From a virus: a stretch of DNA of 64,000 nt. The stretch covers positions 50,247 to 114,246 of the IMG/VR virus record IMGVR_UViG_3300033553_000116; one strand, given 5' to 3'. Below the pieces are notes generated by a model. It did not search any database, was not told the origin of the DNA, and saw nothing but the letters and a program-made list of their open reading frames with translations. Shown piece by piece: positions 8,008 through 15,381 of the stretch. How positions within the stretch are numbered: position 1 is the first letter of the stretch; each line of letters begins with the position of its first letter. The translations under genes were made by a program, and so were the position numbers.

Positions 8008-8508
8008 ATGGAAGTAGAAATAATCTCAGCTATAGCGGCTAACGGTGTTATAGGTAAAGAAGATGAGTTAGCCATGAAGTCTAAGGAAGACATGGCATTC
8101 TTTAAAGCGGAGACTACAGGACATGCTGTCCTAATGGGTAGGAAGACCTTTGATAGTTTACCTGGACCTTTAATAGAAAGACTTAATATAGTAATAACCC
8201 GTAATCCAATTCACCAACCCAATCCTGTTGATGGTGTGGTTTACTCAGATGATCTTTTTGGTGTCATTAAGGGATTAGCTGACAATGGTACATATGAGCG
8301 CCTATACATAGTCGGGGGTGCTGAAATATATAAACAAGCACTTGATGCAGACATCGTTGATAGAATGATATTAACTAGGTTCTCTGAGGGTGCTGAAGGC
8401 GATACTCATTTCCCATACTTCAATCAAGATATGTGGGACGTTGAAGATATTGCTGAGTTTAAAGGAACACCTGCGTATAGGGTGTTAGGTTACACAAGAA
8501 TTAGATGA
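8008..8508 (+). CDS. folA: Dihydrofolate reductase
   Basis: Reduces dihydrofolate to tetrahydrofolate with NADPH, regenerating the cofactor used up by thymidylate synthase. 166 residues, the normal size. Family motifs are all present: IISAIAANGVIGK at the N-terminus, MGRKTFDSLPG (NADPH-binding helix) and YIVGGAEIYKQAL near residue 105. The start at ATG 8008 is preferred because TAGG lies about eight bases upstream; the in-frame ATG at 7993 has no such site. It overlaps or abuts the small gene before it, and belongs to the same run of genes as the MazG-like protein. Confidence 0.95.
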   Translation: MEVEIISAIAANGVIGKEDELAMKSKEDMAFFKAETTGHAVLMGRKTFDSLPGPLIERLNIVITRNPIHQPNPVDGVVYSDDLFGVIKGLADNGTYERLYIVGGAEIYKQALDADIVDRMILTRFSEGAEGDTHFPYFNQDMWDVEDIAEFKGTPAYRVLGYTRIR

Positions 8509-8516
8509 TAATAAAC

Positions 8517-8541
8517 ATAGTAGGGTTAAGTCCCTATTATG
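8517..8541 (+). terminator. Small hairpin overlapping TATG
   Basis: ATAGTAGGG pairs with CCCTATTAT around a six-base loop (one G.U), with TATG at 8538-8541. It could end the folA unit or start the next one. Confidence 0.55.
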
Positions 8542-8562
8542 TCCCAAAAAGGATTAATACTT

Positions 8563-8904
8563 ATGAAAAGACAAATAGCAAGACTAACTCAGGCATCTAG
8601 GTTAAAACAACATCGTGCTGAAACTAGTAGACCAAAGACTGGTGTTAGTAGAATGAAAAAATACAATGGAGGTAGTTTAAAAAACCTTTATGGTAAGCGT
8701 AGTCGTTATAGAGACATACAAAAAAGTCTAAAGGGATTTATGCACTTCTACTATTACAGTTGGTCATACATTGGAATGGCGACCACACACTTCGCTAGGA
8801 GATCAAAGACTACGTCAGTCATCAATAGAACTAGATGTATGCCAACTTGGTATGCACCGAATACTATTAATGGTCTGTTGGGTAATAGGATTAGTGGTAT
8901 TTAA
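8563..8904 (+). CDS. Unknown basic protein
   Basis: 113 residues from ATG 8563; AAAAAGGA lies nine bases upstream, whereas the ATG at 8539 precedes that site. Very rich in Arg, Lys, Ser and Tyr (first 50 residues predominantly basic), which suggests nucleic acid or ribosome binding. No domain is recognised. It ends just before a bidirectional terminator. Confidence 0.65.
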   Translation: MKRQIARLTQASRLKQHRAETSRPKTGVSRMKKYNGGSLKNLYGKRSRYRDIQKSLKGFMHFYYYSWSYIGMATTHFARRSKTTSVINRTRCMPTWYAPNTINGLLGNRISGI

Positions 8905-8917
8905 AAACCGGCATAAG

Positions 8918-8957
8918 GCAGAGTGGGACAACCCACTCTGCTATTCTTTTTTTTTTT
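8918..8957. terminator. Bidirectional terminator
   Basis: Perfect 10-base stem GCAGAGTGGG / CCCACTCTGC, followed by a T run on the plus strand and preceded by GCATAAG. It separates the converging genes at 8563 (plus) and 8967 (minus). Confidence 0.85.
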
Positions 8958-8966
8958 TATTTATCT

Positions 8967-9668
8967 TTAGTCGTACGTTATATTAATTAAAGTACGGTGA
9001 CCTGAATAGTTAGCTAGGAGAGTTCTACTTCCTGTGAAGTGAATATCTTTATAAATCACCGCATCTCCTGCAGTCCCACCGTTATGATAGTTAAGACTAA
9101 AGTAACCTGTTACATTAATCTCCCCATTCGTTACCATGACGTTTGGAGATACTCTAACTAATGATACTTGGTAGTTAGTATTCTTAGGTGACACATCGTA
9201 TTCAAAATCAATATCCTGAAATAAGAAATTATATCCAGCGAATAAAGGACAGTCACGTGCAGACCCTGTGTTCTTATATTTAATTAAAACTGTACCGGGT
9301 CCATCCGTGGCTGCAAATGTGGACCCTACTTGAATGCCATGTGCATTAATATAGTCGGGCTCATCTATAGTCCTGAGTAAATTACCATTGTTACTTTCTC
9401 TAACTGAATTATTTATACCACTGCCAACGGTGCTACCTGGAGTTGCAAATAAACCATGATAGTTAACCCAGGTACTATTAAAAACCATCCCATAGTCTGC
9501 AGTATCATAAATGCCTGGTAACAAACCAACAAGAGCATTATTGGGTATATGCTTAAATGTATACCATGGTTTCTCGTATGTACCATCGCCCGTTTCATCT
9601 GAGCCCATTGGTGATATATACACATCAAAGTTTGAGTTACCTGAACTACGACGTTTGCCACCGGCCAT
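8967..9668 (-). CDS. Beta-helix adhesin or tailspike-like protein
   Basis: 233 residues. It begins VYISPMGSDETGDGTYEKPWYTF, the opening of right-handed beta-helix proteins of the pectate-lyase-like group, followed by short repeating strands. It is a paralogue of the protein at 52128 (YVSPYGSDETGDGSFENPWYTF and similarity over the full length). Likely a receptor-binding protein on the tail. It is isolated from other tail genes, on the minus strand, with its own TTTTATGTA promoter-like motif (9744-9752) and its own terminator. The start is odd: ATG 9668 lacks a ribosome binding site, while TAAGGATAA precedes an ATG at 9709 in another frame, so a frameshift near the start is possible. Confidence 0.8.
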   Translation of the reverse strand: MAGGKRRSSGNSNFDVYISPMGSDETGDGTYEKPWYTFKHIPNNALVGLLPGIYDTADYGMVFNSTWVNYHGLFATPGSTVGSGINNSVRESNNGNLLRTIDEPDYINAHGIQVGSTFAATDGPGTVLIKYKNTGSARDCPLFAGYNFLFQDIDFEYDVSPKNTNYQVSLVRVSPNVMVTNGEINVTGYFSLNYHNGGTAGDAVIYKDIHFTGSRTLLANYSGHRTLINITYD

Positions 9669-9743
9669 AACGGCACTAAATGAAAACTATTTATTATACT
9701 AGTTTTCATTTATCCTTACCCCCTTTAATAATTTATATAACTA

Positions 9744-9752
9744 TACATAAAA
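9744..9752 (-). promoter_or_regulatory. Late promoter-like motif TTTTATGTA
   Basis: On the minus strand this reads GTATTTTATGTATAG, about 76 bases before the beta-helix gene. The same core precedes other minus-strand tail genes at 54511, 29716 and 17828. It contains TATG, the minimal late promoter motif reported for phiKZ. Confidence 0.55.
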
Positions 9753-9800
9753 TACCACATGGCTATCTCCAATATAGACATGATACATTGAAGAAAATTT

Positions 9801-9828
9801 CACACCTATATTACTATAGTGTATAACA
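9801..9828 (+). promoter_or_regulatory. phiKZ-type early promoter
   Basis: TATATTAC at 9807-9814, in CACACCTATATTACTATAGT. The flanking CACACC is shared with the copy at 21499 and ACTATA with the copy at 1970. It lies 77 bases before the gene at 9891. Confidence 0.75.
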
Positions 9829-9890
9829 ACCTAGTTATCTTCACCACGAAGAATAGCTAATATAACAGAATTAATTAATGGAGAAATAAC

Positions 9891-11111
9891 ATGTCAGATT
9901 TTAATCTACTAGCTTCAGCAATAGCGGATCTGTGCAATGATGGTAATGTACCACTTGGTGAAATAGTATCAACATCAGATATCTTAACGGCATTACCCAC
10001 GGATGTGGCGCGTATGTTTGAGACACCAACGGCCCTACGTTTAGCAATGACTAAGTTTGATACGTTATTAAATGTACATGGCTTTACATTTAGTCGTCCA
10101 TCTGCACACGTCTGGAAATTTAAAAAGATTGAACCATCCGAATCATCTACAGTACCTAATCCAGTTATAGGTATCCAGCAGCAATTAGATCGCATAGAAG
10201 AAACATTAGATGCCACCAACCAAACGGCTCAGCATAATCGAGAGACTGCTGATACAAACTATTCAGTTCTAGCAACTGGCATTGCCGATATACTTAAAAT
10301 GGTAAAACATATTAATATTTCCACTGCAAAAAGAGATGACATGGGTAGTCTCGCAGACCTTGCTCTCGACTTGGATGCTAAAGCCGTAAAGACTAGTGAG
10401 TTAGTAATGGACCAACTTAGTAAGGCAGATGCTTGGAAAGCAGAATTGCGCGCTATGACAAAACATGCTAATAATGCTGTGGCTGGTATGCAAATAGGGT
10501 TAGATAGCCATATAGCAGCAACTGCTAAACATCAAGACTGGTTATATAGCGCCACTATACAACATCATGAGAACTATATGGGTGGACTTGGAGTGGTGGA
10601 AGGTAATATCAAGCAACACTTTTCTAACTTAGTGGAAGGCATTGGTCGACCACTATCTAACCCACTAGCCAGTATGTCTCAGGCTAAATATAAAAGATCC
10701 TCACCACATTCAAAAGTAGATATAGTGAAAACTGGTAATATTACTACCTTTCGTGGTCTGGCACATAGTGGTCGTACAACAGAGATGCTACATTATTTGG
10801 TAAACCGACGTATTGGAATTGCCAATCAGATACTTTATATCTCTAATGGTGTATCTCCCGATAAAATGTGGAAGGATGTTAATGACACATCTAGGCAGAT
10901 GGGCTTAGATAACCTACCACATGGTAATGTGAAATGTATTTCTATAAACTATAATGTACCCTACGGCAGTGAAGACCTAGCAGATATAATCCGTAGACAC
11001 TCTAACTACATAGTGTTTTTCGATATCCCTATGTCACCCTACAGTAATCTTTTATGGTGGGATGCCAATTTCCATGACCGTGAAGTATATATCACAGAGC
11101 CATTTATATAA
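9891..11111 (+). CDS. Early protein with coiled coil and P-loop-like segment
   Basis: 406 residues; GGAGAAATAAC is the ribosome binding site. Three parts are visible: residues 1-85, helical, with a possible winged-helix (FDTLLNVHGFTFSRPSAHVWKF); 90-260, a long helical or coiled-coil region rich in Ala, Asp and His; and 275-406, an alpha/beta part with GLAHSGRTTEML, similar to a Walker A loop but with Arg in place of Lys, and later NYIVFFDIP, which could be a Walker B strand. The order suggests a DNA-associated ATP- or GTP-binding protein, but no family is recognised. The upstream TATATTAC makes it a likely early gene. A non-coding RNA region follows. Confidence 0.7.
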   Translation: MSDFNLLASAIADLCNDGNVPLGEIVSTSDILTALPTDVARMFETPTALRLAMTKFDTLLNVHGFTFSRPSAHVWKFKKIEPSESSTVPNPVIGIQQQLDRIEETLDATNQTAQHNRETADTNYSVLATGIADILKMVKHINISTAKRDDMGSLADLALDLDAKAVKTSELVMDQLSKADAWKAELRAMTKHANNAVAGMQIGLDSHIAATAKHQDWLYSATIQHHENYMGGLGVVEGNIKQHFSNLVEGIGRPLSNPLASMSQAKYKRSSPHSKVDIVKTGNITTFRGLAHSGRTTEMLHYLVNRRIGIANQILYISNGVSPDKMWKDVNDTSRQMGLDNLPHGNVKCISINYNVPYGSEDLADIIRRHSNYIVFFDIPMSPYSNLLWWDANFHDREVYITEPFI

Positions 11112-11194
11112 ACCATTATTAAGTATTTTTATACTTCTAAACCTATATTGTGTAGAAAGTTTATTTCTTCTCCTTAAAGTTAAAGTTAAAGCCG

Positions 11195-11219
11195 TTGGGT
11201 TGTCCAAGTCAACCCAACA
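11195..11219 (+). terminator. Stem-loop after the early gene
   Basis: Perfect nine-base inverted repeat GTTGGGTTG / CAACCCAAC with a seven-base loop. No T run follows, so it may be a terminator or RNA-processing structure or a domain of the RNA that follows. Confidence 0.5.
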
Positions 11220-11261
11220 CCTAATTCCCTCCACCCCCTTGTGGAATGATGCAATGACCTA

Positions 11262-11690
11262 AGCATTTAAATGTTGACTTATGTTAACTAAGAGGTAACT
11301 CTACATCTACGGATATAGTTTTAAACGCAAGATACCCCAGAACTTCCTTATGAGTTGTGGGTCACTATCTTGAGGGCTGACGCGGAGCGACCGTGTCCGG
11401 AAGATATGCCTTGACCAACTTCCACCCATTCAATGTATTAGTATCTAGCAATGATTTACCTCGACGTCTAGGTGCTAGTACATTAATCGGGGGATTGCCC
11501 TCCTCGTTATTTCGTTTGCGGACGATTAAGTTGGGCAGTATGAGTTACATGTACCCAAATAGGGATAATCACTATGTGTAAACAAATCGTTGGGCGCTTT
11601 ATTAATGCGTCGGTCCGGGGACTAGATCGCCGGTGAAAGGCTGCACCCATAATGTTGGTGCTGGGGGAGTTAGCCTACCCCCACCTTATT
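11262..11690 (+). ncRNA. Structured non-coding RNA candidate A
   Basis: No credible gene lies here, and the base composition is more GC-rich than the surroundings. Many nested inverted repeats are visible: CAAGATA/TATCTTG (11328-11372), AATGTA with CTAGCA pairing to TGCTAG with TACATT (11432-11483), TTAATCG/CGATTAA (about 11473-11529), TTGGG/CCCAA, GCACC/GGTGC, and GGGGG/CCCCC just before the tRNAs. Large ornate RNAs of phages (the GOLLD and ROOL types) are known to sit next to tRNA genes, which makes that class worth testing. I cannot assign it. Confidence 0.45.
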
Positions 11691-11694
11691 TTAT

Positions 11695-11769
11695 TCCGAA
11701 GTAGCTCAGTGGTAGAGCAGAAGCCTGTTAAGCTTTTGGCCGTTGGTTCGACCCCAACCTTCGGAGCCA
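11695..11769 (+). tRNA. tRNA-Asn (anticodon GTT)
   Basis: 75 bases with a full cloverleaf: acceptor TCCGAAG/CTTCGGA, D stem GCTC/GAGC, anticodon stem GAAGC/GCTTT with loop CTGTTAA (anticodon GTT at 11727-11729), T stem GTTGG/CCAAC, and an encoded CCA end. Confidence 0.95.
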
Positions 11770-11775
11770 CACAAC

Positions 11776-11851
11776 GTCGGACATAGCTCAGTTGGGAGAG
11801 CGGCACCTTTGCGGGTGTGATTGTCGCAGGTTCAATCCCTGCTGTCTGACA
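11776..11851 (+). tRNA. tRNA-like gene with abnormal anticodon arm
   Basis: The acceptor (GTCGGAC/GTCTGAC or shifted by one), D stem (GCTC/GAGC) and T stem (GCAGG/CCTGC with loop TTCAATC) are good. The anticodon stem pairs well (GCACC/GGTGT) only if the loop has six bases (TTTGCG) and the variable loop seven. A TGC (Ala) reading is possible but not secure. There is no encoded CCA. It may be a degenerate, edited or specialised tRNA. Confidence 0.7.
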
Positions 11852-11855
11852 CTTC

Positions 11856-12132
11856 ATTTTCACTTATGGTAACAAGGGTTTACTGTCATTTACCTGCATC
11901 CGCCCTAAGTGAAAATTATTCTGTATGGACTTCTACGGAAGTTTGACTTACAGCTAGCTCCTGGAATGAGAATTAACTCATTGTACGTTTACCCCCGGTA
12001 GTTAGATAAATCCAAGTGGTTCTAGTTTGGTCTTGCAATCCATTAACACCCCCTAAGTAAGTGCTGTTCATAAGAGGCTGGTGTACCTTACGTACTCCGT
12101 GGAAGATGTGCCTTAACTTCCACCCATTCATT
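11856..12132 (+). ncRNA. Structured non-coding RNA candidate B
   Basis: Starts five bases after the second tRNA. ATTTTCACTTA (11856-11866) pairs perfectly with TAAGTGAAAAT (11906-11916) around a 39-base insert. Further hairpins include ACTTC/GGAAGT and AATGAG/CTCATT. Near its end it holds GGAAGATGTGCCTT followed by AACTTCCACCCATTCA, which is also present in candidate A at 11399-11432. No ORF with a ribosome binding site lies here. Confidence 0.45.
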
Positions 12133-12163
12133 AGCCAGTCACATTGCGTGACTGGCTTATTTA
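12133..12163 (+). terminator. Strong hairpin terminator after tRNA/ncRNA region
   Basis: Perfect 10-base stem AGCCAGTCAC / GTGACTGGCT with a five-base loop and an AT-rich tail. It would end a transcript covering the RNA region. Confidence 0.8.
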
Positions 12164-12196
12164 TATATTTTTTTATCTTATTGCTTGGAGTTGACA

Positions 12197-12385
12197 ATGA
12201 ATAATGTGGTAAATATTACCAGAGCAGCAGATAGACTAGCTGTAAAAAATAGAGAAGCTTGGGAAAGATTGCAGCCCTTTATTAATATGATTCAAGATGT
12301 ACGTAAGGGTAACCGAACGGCTAAAGAACAAGAAACAGTCCAGGCTCAAAGAAAGGGAAAGTTCCTATGGCTAAACAACACATAA
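12197..12385 (+). CDS. Small unknown helical protein
   Basis: 62 residues from ATG 12197; TTGGAG at 12185-12190 is its ribosome binding site. Mostly one or two basic helices (RAADRLAVKNREAWERLQPFI). It overlaps the next gene by 19 bases. No domain is recognised. Confidence 0.75.
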   Translation: MNNVVNITRAADRLAVKNREAWERLQPFINMIQDVRKGNRTAKEQETVQAQRKGKFLWLNNT

Positions 12386-12621
12386 CAGGTAAAGAAAAGA
12401 AACTCATTAATCTGTTCATTTCTACTGCTAGAGACTATGAGGTAAATAATAAAAAGAGATATCTAGATATTCCTCTAAGTCCTACCGATGGTAATCTTAG
12501 TGATAATGCTAGACATAGACTATTTAAATTAGTTAAAGCTCATGGACTCAATTATAGGTATATGGCAACCACGGCACGTAACGTTAGATATAGACGTATT
12601 ATAGTAGGGCCGTACGTTTAA
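12367..12621 (+). CDS. Small unknown basic protein
   Basis: 84 residues, overlapping the previous gene; GGGAAAG lies upstream of ATG 12367. Lys/Arg/Tyr rich, with a basic C-terminus (ATTARNVRYRRIIVG). No domain is recognised; nucleic acid binding is possible from its charge. Confidence 0.75.
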   Translation: MAKQHITGKEKKLINLFISTARDYEVNNKKRYLDIPLSPTDGNLSDNARHRLFKLVKAHGLNYRYMATTARNVRYRRIIVGPYV

Positions 12622-12686
12622 CTATAGGGTATACGGCAAACATCTTATAGTCTATGCAATTAACCAATTAAATTAATGGAAGTGAT

Positions 12687-13418
12687 ATGAGTTCTAAATT
12701 GACATTAAAGAAATATACTATCGACCCTATAGCCCAAGAAGAAGTTGCTTCTTTAGAGGATATGGAGAATGCTAGATGTACTACCCAGCATTCCTTGTTT
12801 GTTACAGAAGTGGAAGGTGTTCAACACTTCAAACTACATCTAGAGGACATCATGCCTGAGAAAGCGGCATTCCATGTGATACTTAATAGATTATCTCAAG
12901 CACAACAGGGTGATACGTTGGAATTACGTATACATAGCAATGGCGGCAGTACTGATATTGGTCAGATTATTATTAACATGATTAATAATGTATTTCCTGG
13001 TCGAGCTACTGCAGTCTTGGATAACATGGGTAAATCAATGGGTGCTATTATTTTCTGTAATTGTCCTAAACGTATTGTGAATGTAAATTCAGACATCATG
13101 TTCCATTGGTATAGTGTAGGAGTTAGTGGTAAAGGAAATGAAGTCACTAGTAGCATTGATCGAGCAAACGAAGCACTTAGGGATTTATACCAACGTTCAA
13201 TGGTTGATACGGGTTTTCTAACACAGGAAGAAGTCGATAGATTGTACGATGGTAAGGATTACCCATTCGGCACAGTAGAGATGTGTCAACGTGGCATTGC
13301 TACACATGTACTAGTCAGAGGTATTGAAATCCCTGCAGTACAATACTTAGGATACAAGTCTGAATCATTAACAGATGATGACATGGTTATATCCTATCAC
13401 AGTGAAAGAAATATTTAA
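12687..13418 (+). CDS. ClpP-like serine protease
   Basis: 243 residues. The crotonase/ClpP fold is shown by LELRIHSNGGSTDIGQIIINMI (residues 79-99; ClpP 'INSPGG...G..I...'), the nucleophile loop NMGKSMGAIIF with Ser117 in SMGA, and DIMFHWYSVG with His140 placed as in ClpP 'imiHqp'. The third catalytic residue (Asp) cannot be fixed by eye. About 45 residues precede the fold. ClpP needs a chaperone ATPase for large substrates; none is encoded here, so it may use a host one or act alone. It is probably not the prohead protease, which in phiKZ is of another family. TTAATGGAAGTGAT precedes the start. Confidence 0.8.
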   Translation: MSSKLTLKKYTIDPIAQEEVASLEDMENARCTTQHSLFVTEVEGVQHFKLHLEDIMPEKAAFHVILNRLSQAQQGDTLELRIHSNGGSTDIGQIIINMINNVFPGRATAVLDNMGKSMGAIIFCNCPKRIVNVNSDIMFHWYSVGVSGKGNEVTSSIDRANEALRDLYQRSMVDTGFLTQEEVDRLYDGKDYPFGTVEMCQRGIATHVLVRGIEIPAVQYLGYKSESLTDDDMVISYHSERNI

Positions 13419-13430
13419 AACTCTTCTTTA

Positions 13431-13455
13431 TTAGGCGTCCTAACGGTCGTCTAAT
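13431..13455 (+). terminator. Weak stem-loop after ClpP-like gene
   Basis: TTAGGCG pairs with CGTCTAA (one G.T) around a ten-base loop. It is followed by TTATTGACA rather than a T run, so termination is uncertain. Confidence 0.4.
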
Positions 13456-13505
13456 TATTGACATAAACTAAAAAAAAAGGAAGAGTGTATAGAAAAGGAA
13501 AATTT

Positions 13506-14003
13506 ATGACAAATTCAAGTCAAGCAGTAACACCTGTTACGTATAAAGGACTTGTCAGTGAGGGATACTTTATTACCTTAGCTGAGCTACGTGAGAAGTT
13601 AAACTTCTCCAATGGTACAGACTTTCAAGAAGCAGTAACATGGATTCATGTCGAACAAGATATGAGACAGTTATTTATACCTGAACAAGTCCTCTGTACG
13701 AATGTTAGTTGGAAATCGCTTTCCCAGTTTGATAATACAATAATTGAAATAGGCGAATTAAGATATATTGTACGCATGCTTGATAACAACGAGTGGGATA
13801 ATATATTAGGATACCTGATTGATAAGGGTGAACTTACGGAAGATCAGTTATCTGTTAAGTTTATGAATGGTCAGGGTTCAGGTACATGGGTTCTAGATGG
13901 GACTATCCGTGGATACAATGGTATCAGTGGTGAGGTTGAAGTAGATCCATTAACAAGTACTAAGAACTATGGCTGGCGTCCAGTTTTAGAATTGATTAAA
14001 TAA
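13506..14003 (+). CDS. Unknown 165-residue protein
   Basis: ATG 13506 is chosen because AAAAGGAAAA precedes it; a GTG at 13485 lies before that site. The C-terminal half is Gly- and Trp-rich and ends YGWRPVLELI, a pattern seen at the end of some phage and lectin-like surface domains. No certain family. It is in a row with the two genes that follow. Confidence 0.75.
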   Translation: MTNSSQAVTPVTYKGLVSEGYFITLAELREKLNFSNGTDFQEAVTWIHVEQDMRQLFIPEQVLCTNVSWKSLSQFDNTIIEIGELRYIVRMLDNNEWDNILGYLIDKGELTEDQLSVKFMNGQGSGTWVLDGTIRGYNGISGEVEVDPLTSTKNYGWRPVLELIK

Positions 14004-14021
14004 AAAAAAAAAGGAAGAAAG

Positions 14022-14402
14022 ATGAGTGCAGTAGTAATTACCCCAAAAGCATTAACAGCAGCGGCACAACTAGCCACTGGCGAAATGGCATCATCACAAA
14101 TCGAAGCACTGCAAAAAGTTTCGTTAATTGGTGTTATCAATACAAAGCTTAATGAATTTAAAGATTCTCTTAAAACATTACCAGAATCCCTCTACGATGT
14201 ACAGACTATTAATTTAAAAGCGCATGTTTGGAATAGTGCCATTCATCCTGATACAGCGCAATATAGACCAGAGTCCATTATAATCCCACAATCTGCCACA
14301 GATATGGCCATTGGATTATTAACTGACATGGGATATAATGCAGCCTCTACTACCGATGGACTATCCTTTAATGTTATTGATCCAGCAGCTGCACCGGCTT
14401 AA
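14022..14402 (+). CDS. Unknown Ala-rich protein
   Basis: 126 residues. AAAAAAGGAAGAAAG is a strong ribosome binding site. It has an Ala-rich N-terminal helix, a second helix (LNEFKDSLKTLPESLYDVQ) and a disordered Ala/Pro tail. No domain is recognised. Confidence 0.8.
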   Translation: MSAVVITPKALTAAAQLATGEMASSQIEALQKVSLIGVINTKLNEFKDSLKTLPESLYDVQTINLKAHVWNSAIHPDTAQYRPESIIIPQSATDMAIGLLTDMGYNAASTTDGLSFNVIDPAAAPA

Positions 14403-14411
14403 GGTTAATCC

Positions 14412-15362
14412 ATGACTAAATTTAAAGCCAAAGAGTGTGAAGAATATCCGGAGTTCTATGAGATCCCTGGGTATAGTAAACATGGCGCTAGTAAAGAGGG
14501 CGAGATACTTACTAAGAAAACTGGCAATGCTACTCTAGGTGGATTAGCTGGAAGATATAGAAAGGTTAGCGTTTATGCCAACGATGACTCCGATGCTACC
14601 TTGCGCTATGTGCACGACTTAGTTTGCAGAGCCTTTAACGGTAAACCAAAGAAGGACCAAGTTGTGTTACACAAAGATAGTGATAGAGAGAATTGTAAAG
14701 CAGTCAATCTTAAATGGGGAGATCAGTCAGAGAACATCCAACAGATGTGGGATGAGGGACAACGTGTAAGTACTGAAGAATATAAAGGCAAGTTTGTAAC
14801 CGGTAAAGATATACCACCACTATACCACATTATGTTTCCTAAGGATAAAGCTGGTACCTGGTTCCCTAAAGTTCCGGATGGTAGTGAGTTCAATGCAGAA
14901 ACTAAATATACTGATGGTGACTTACCTCGTATTTCATTCTGTCCCACTATTCAACAATGCGCACTGACTATATGGCCAATGATTGAACATATGCTTGCCA
15001 ATCCAAAGGTTGGACTATTAACCTTTCAAGTATATATGCCAGAGATTTCTTCAAGCACTCAGTTTATCTCACCTAAGGAACTAACAAAAGATCACTTAGT
15101 CTGGGATGCACATGTAACTGAAGAGTGGATTACATTAGAGCCACTAGAAGTTAGGCATGTTGGATCAGTTCATATCTTTCAACCTAGTAAGAAAGACCTT
15201 GAACCTAACATGATACATCCATATGACGATAAGAAAGAACCAGTGGCACCTGCTGGACCTAAGAAGATTTCTTTTAAGTGGATTGTTAGGGAAGAAAAGG
15301 GAATTGAATCGTTTCGTGAAGAAGTCATTGAACTACAATTACCCGCATCTGCTAAATGGTAA
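14412..15362 (+). CDS. NUMOD4-HNH homing endonuclease-like protein
   Basis: 316 residues. Residues 10-35 (EYPEFYEIPGYSKHGASKEGEI) match the NUMOD4 DNA-recognition motif of phage homing endonucleases. Residues 55-105 (RYVHDLVCRAFNG ... VVLHKDSDRENCKAVNLKWGDQSENIQQM) match the HNH_3 nuclease with its central His and Asn. The last 190 residues are not part of such enzymes and resemble no family I know. Free-standing HNH genes of this type cut at or near neighbouring sites and spread themselves. The long extra domain suggests either a fusion or a new role. Confidence 0.75.
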   Translation: MTKFKAKECEEYPEFYEIPGYSKHGASKEGEILTKKTGNATLGGLAGRYRKVSVYANDDSDATLRYVHDLVCRAFNGKPKKDQVVLHKDSDRENCKAVNLKWGDQSENIQQMWDEGQRVSTEEYKGKFVTGKDIPPLYHIMFPKDKAGTWFPKVPDGSEFNAETKYTDGDLPRISFCPTIQQCALTIWPMIEHMLANPKVGLLTFQVYMPEISSSTQFISPKELTKDHLVWDAHVTEEWITLEPLEVRHVGSVHIFQPSKKDLEPNMIHPYDDKKEPVAPAGPKKISFKWIVREEKGIESFREEVIELQLPASAKW

Positions 15363-15381
15363 AAGGAGATTAACATGAGAG

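Noticed and set aside
11393-11581. A 62-codon plus-strand frame in the RNA region
   Set aside because: No ribosome binding site, and the stretch is made of inverted repeats that fit RNA structure better.
11973-12197. A 74-codon minus-strand frame across RNA candidate B
   Set aside because: No ribosome binding site, it runs over the strong terminator hairpin, and no promoter is visible.
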